Assembly (NCBI GenBank): GCA_045613745.1
Contig: JAZLBP010000007.1
Span: 124,001 to 188,000 of the forward strand
Source of the DNA: UBA940 sp045613745
GTDB lineage: Bacteria; Bacteroidota; Bacteroidia; Bacteroidales; Rikenellaceae
Reading direction: 5' to 3'
DNA: 64,000 nucleotides
Below are positions 63,923 through 64,000 of this stretch, in pieces. Each line of letters starts with the position of its first letter. The first letter of the stretch is position 1. Below the pieces are notes generated by a model. That model saw nothing but the letters and a program-made list of their open reading frames with translations. It was not told the DNA's origin and ran no database searches. A program made the translations under genes and the position numbers.

Positions 63923-64000
63923 TCGGTATATTGAACGAGCATTGGCAGCCTCCCGCCTCGTTGCTCGCCCCCACCCTATGTTCTATTTCGAGCAGGGTTT

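Overview
The window looks like a chromosomal segment of a gut Bacteroidales bacterium, plausibly Rikenellaceae/Alistipes-like (the order is well supported, the genus is inference). The reasons are the recurrent Bacteroidetes promoter signature (TTTG/TTG, about 19 nt, TAnnTTTG) in front of genes and both tRNAs, lipoproteins with BACON and LRR_5 domains, an M60 mucin-type peptidase, a Porin_10-type outer membrane protein, a GRP/RusT-type sugar transporter next to ribokinase, the PG0541-type protein behind an RND pump, and ribonuclease Y next to ZapA.

Layout. 1-2010 (-): ribokinase, GRP sugar transporter and the start of a secreted protein. 2147-7096: acyl-ACP thioesterase, dxs, then an OmpA lipoprotein with pyrH and frr. 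7209-13832 (-): one long operon for reductive aromatic amino acid catabolism (nitrilase/omega-amidase, iorA, iorB, aminotransferase, phenylacetate-CoA ligase, ACT protein), interrupted by a roughly 420-bp palindrome-rich element. 13954-17387: hemolysin-III-like membrane protein, tRNA-Leu, LRR lipoprotein. 17481-22396 (-): CDF transporter, era, lpd, C69 dipeptidase. 22593-25471 (+): YghO-like GNAT protein, YggS, dihydroorotate-dehydrogenase-like protein. 25526-28512 (-): nucleoside kinase and mannose-1-P guanylyltransferase. 28605-32174 (+): pssA, porin, lytic transglycosylase. 32530-39754 (-): groEL, groES, rny, a probable 6S RNA, zapA, a coiled-coil protein, rimO, ftsY. 39861-40778 (+): small outer-membrane protein and tRNA-Arg.

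40779-45657 is an AT-richer accessory island beginning at tRNA-Arg: a 21-bp-arm hairpin, an integrase N-terminal remnant, a three-gene minus-strand cassette (pyroglutamyl peptidase, a voltage-sensor-type channel with a non-canonical D-P-G-N selectivity filter and an unrecognised 300-residue tail, and an unknown 381-aa protein), then decayed gene remnants. 45658-55713 carries glycan and protein degradation genes (GH3, M60-like peptidase, S9 dipeptidyl peptidase, metallophosphoesterase). 55799-57085 (-) is enolase. 57311-63857 (+) is a TetR-controlled RND efflux operon.

The most interesting signals are the channel/peptidase cassette next to tRNA-Arg, the composite inverted-repeat element inside the aromatic catabolism operon, and a family of structured repeats sitting directly behind three unrelated stop codons with compensatory changes in their stems.
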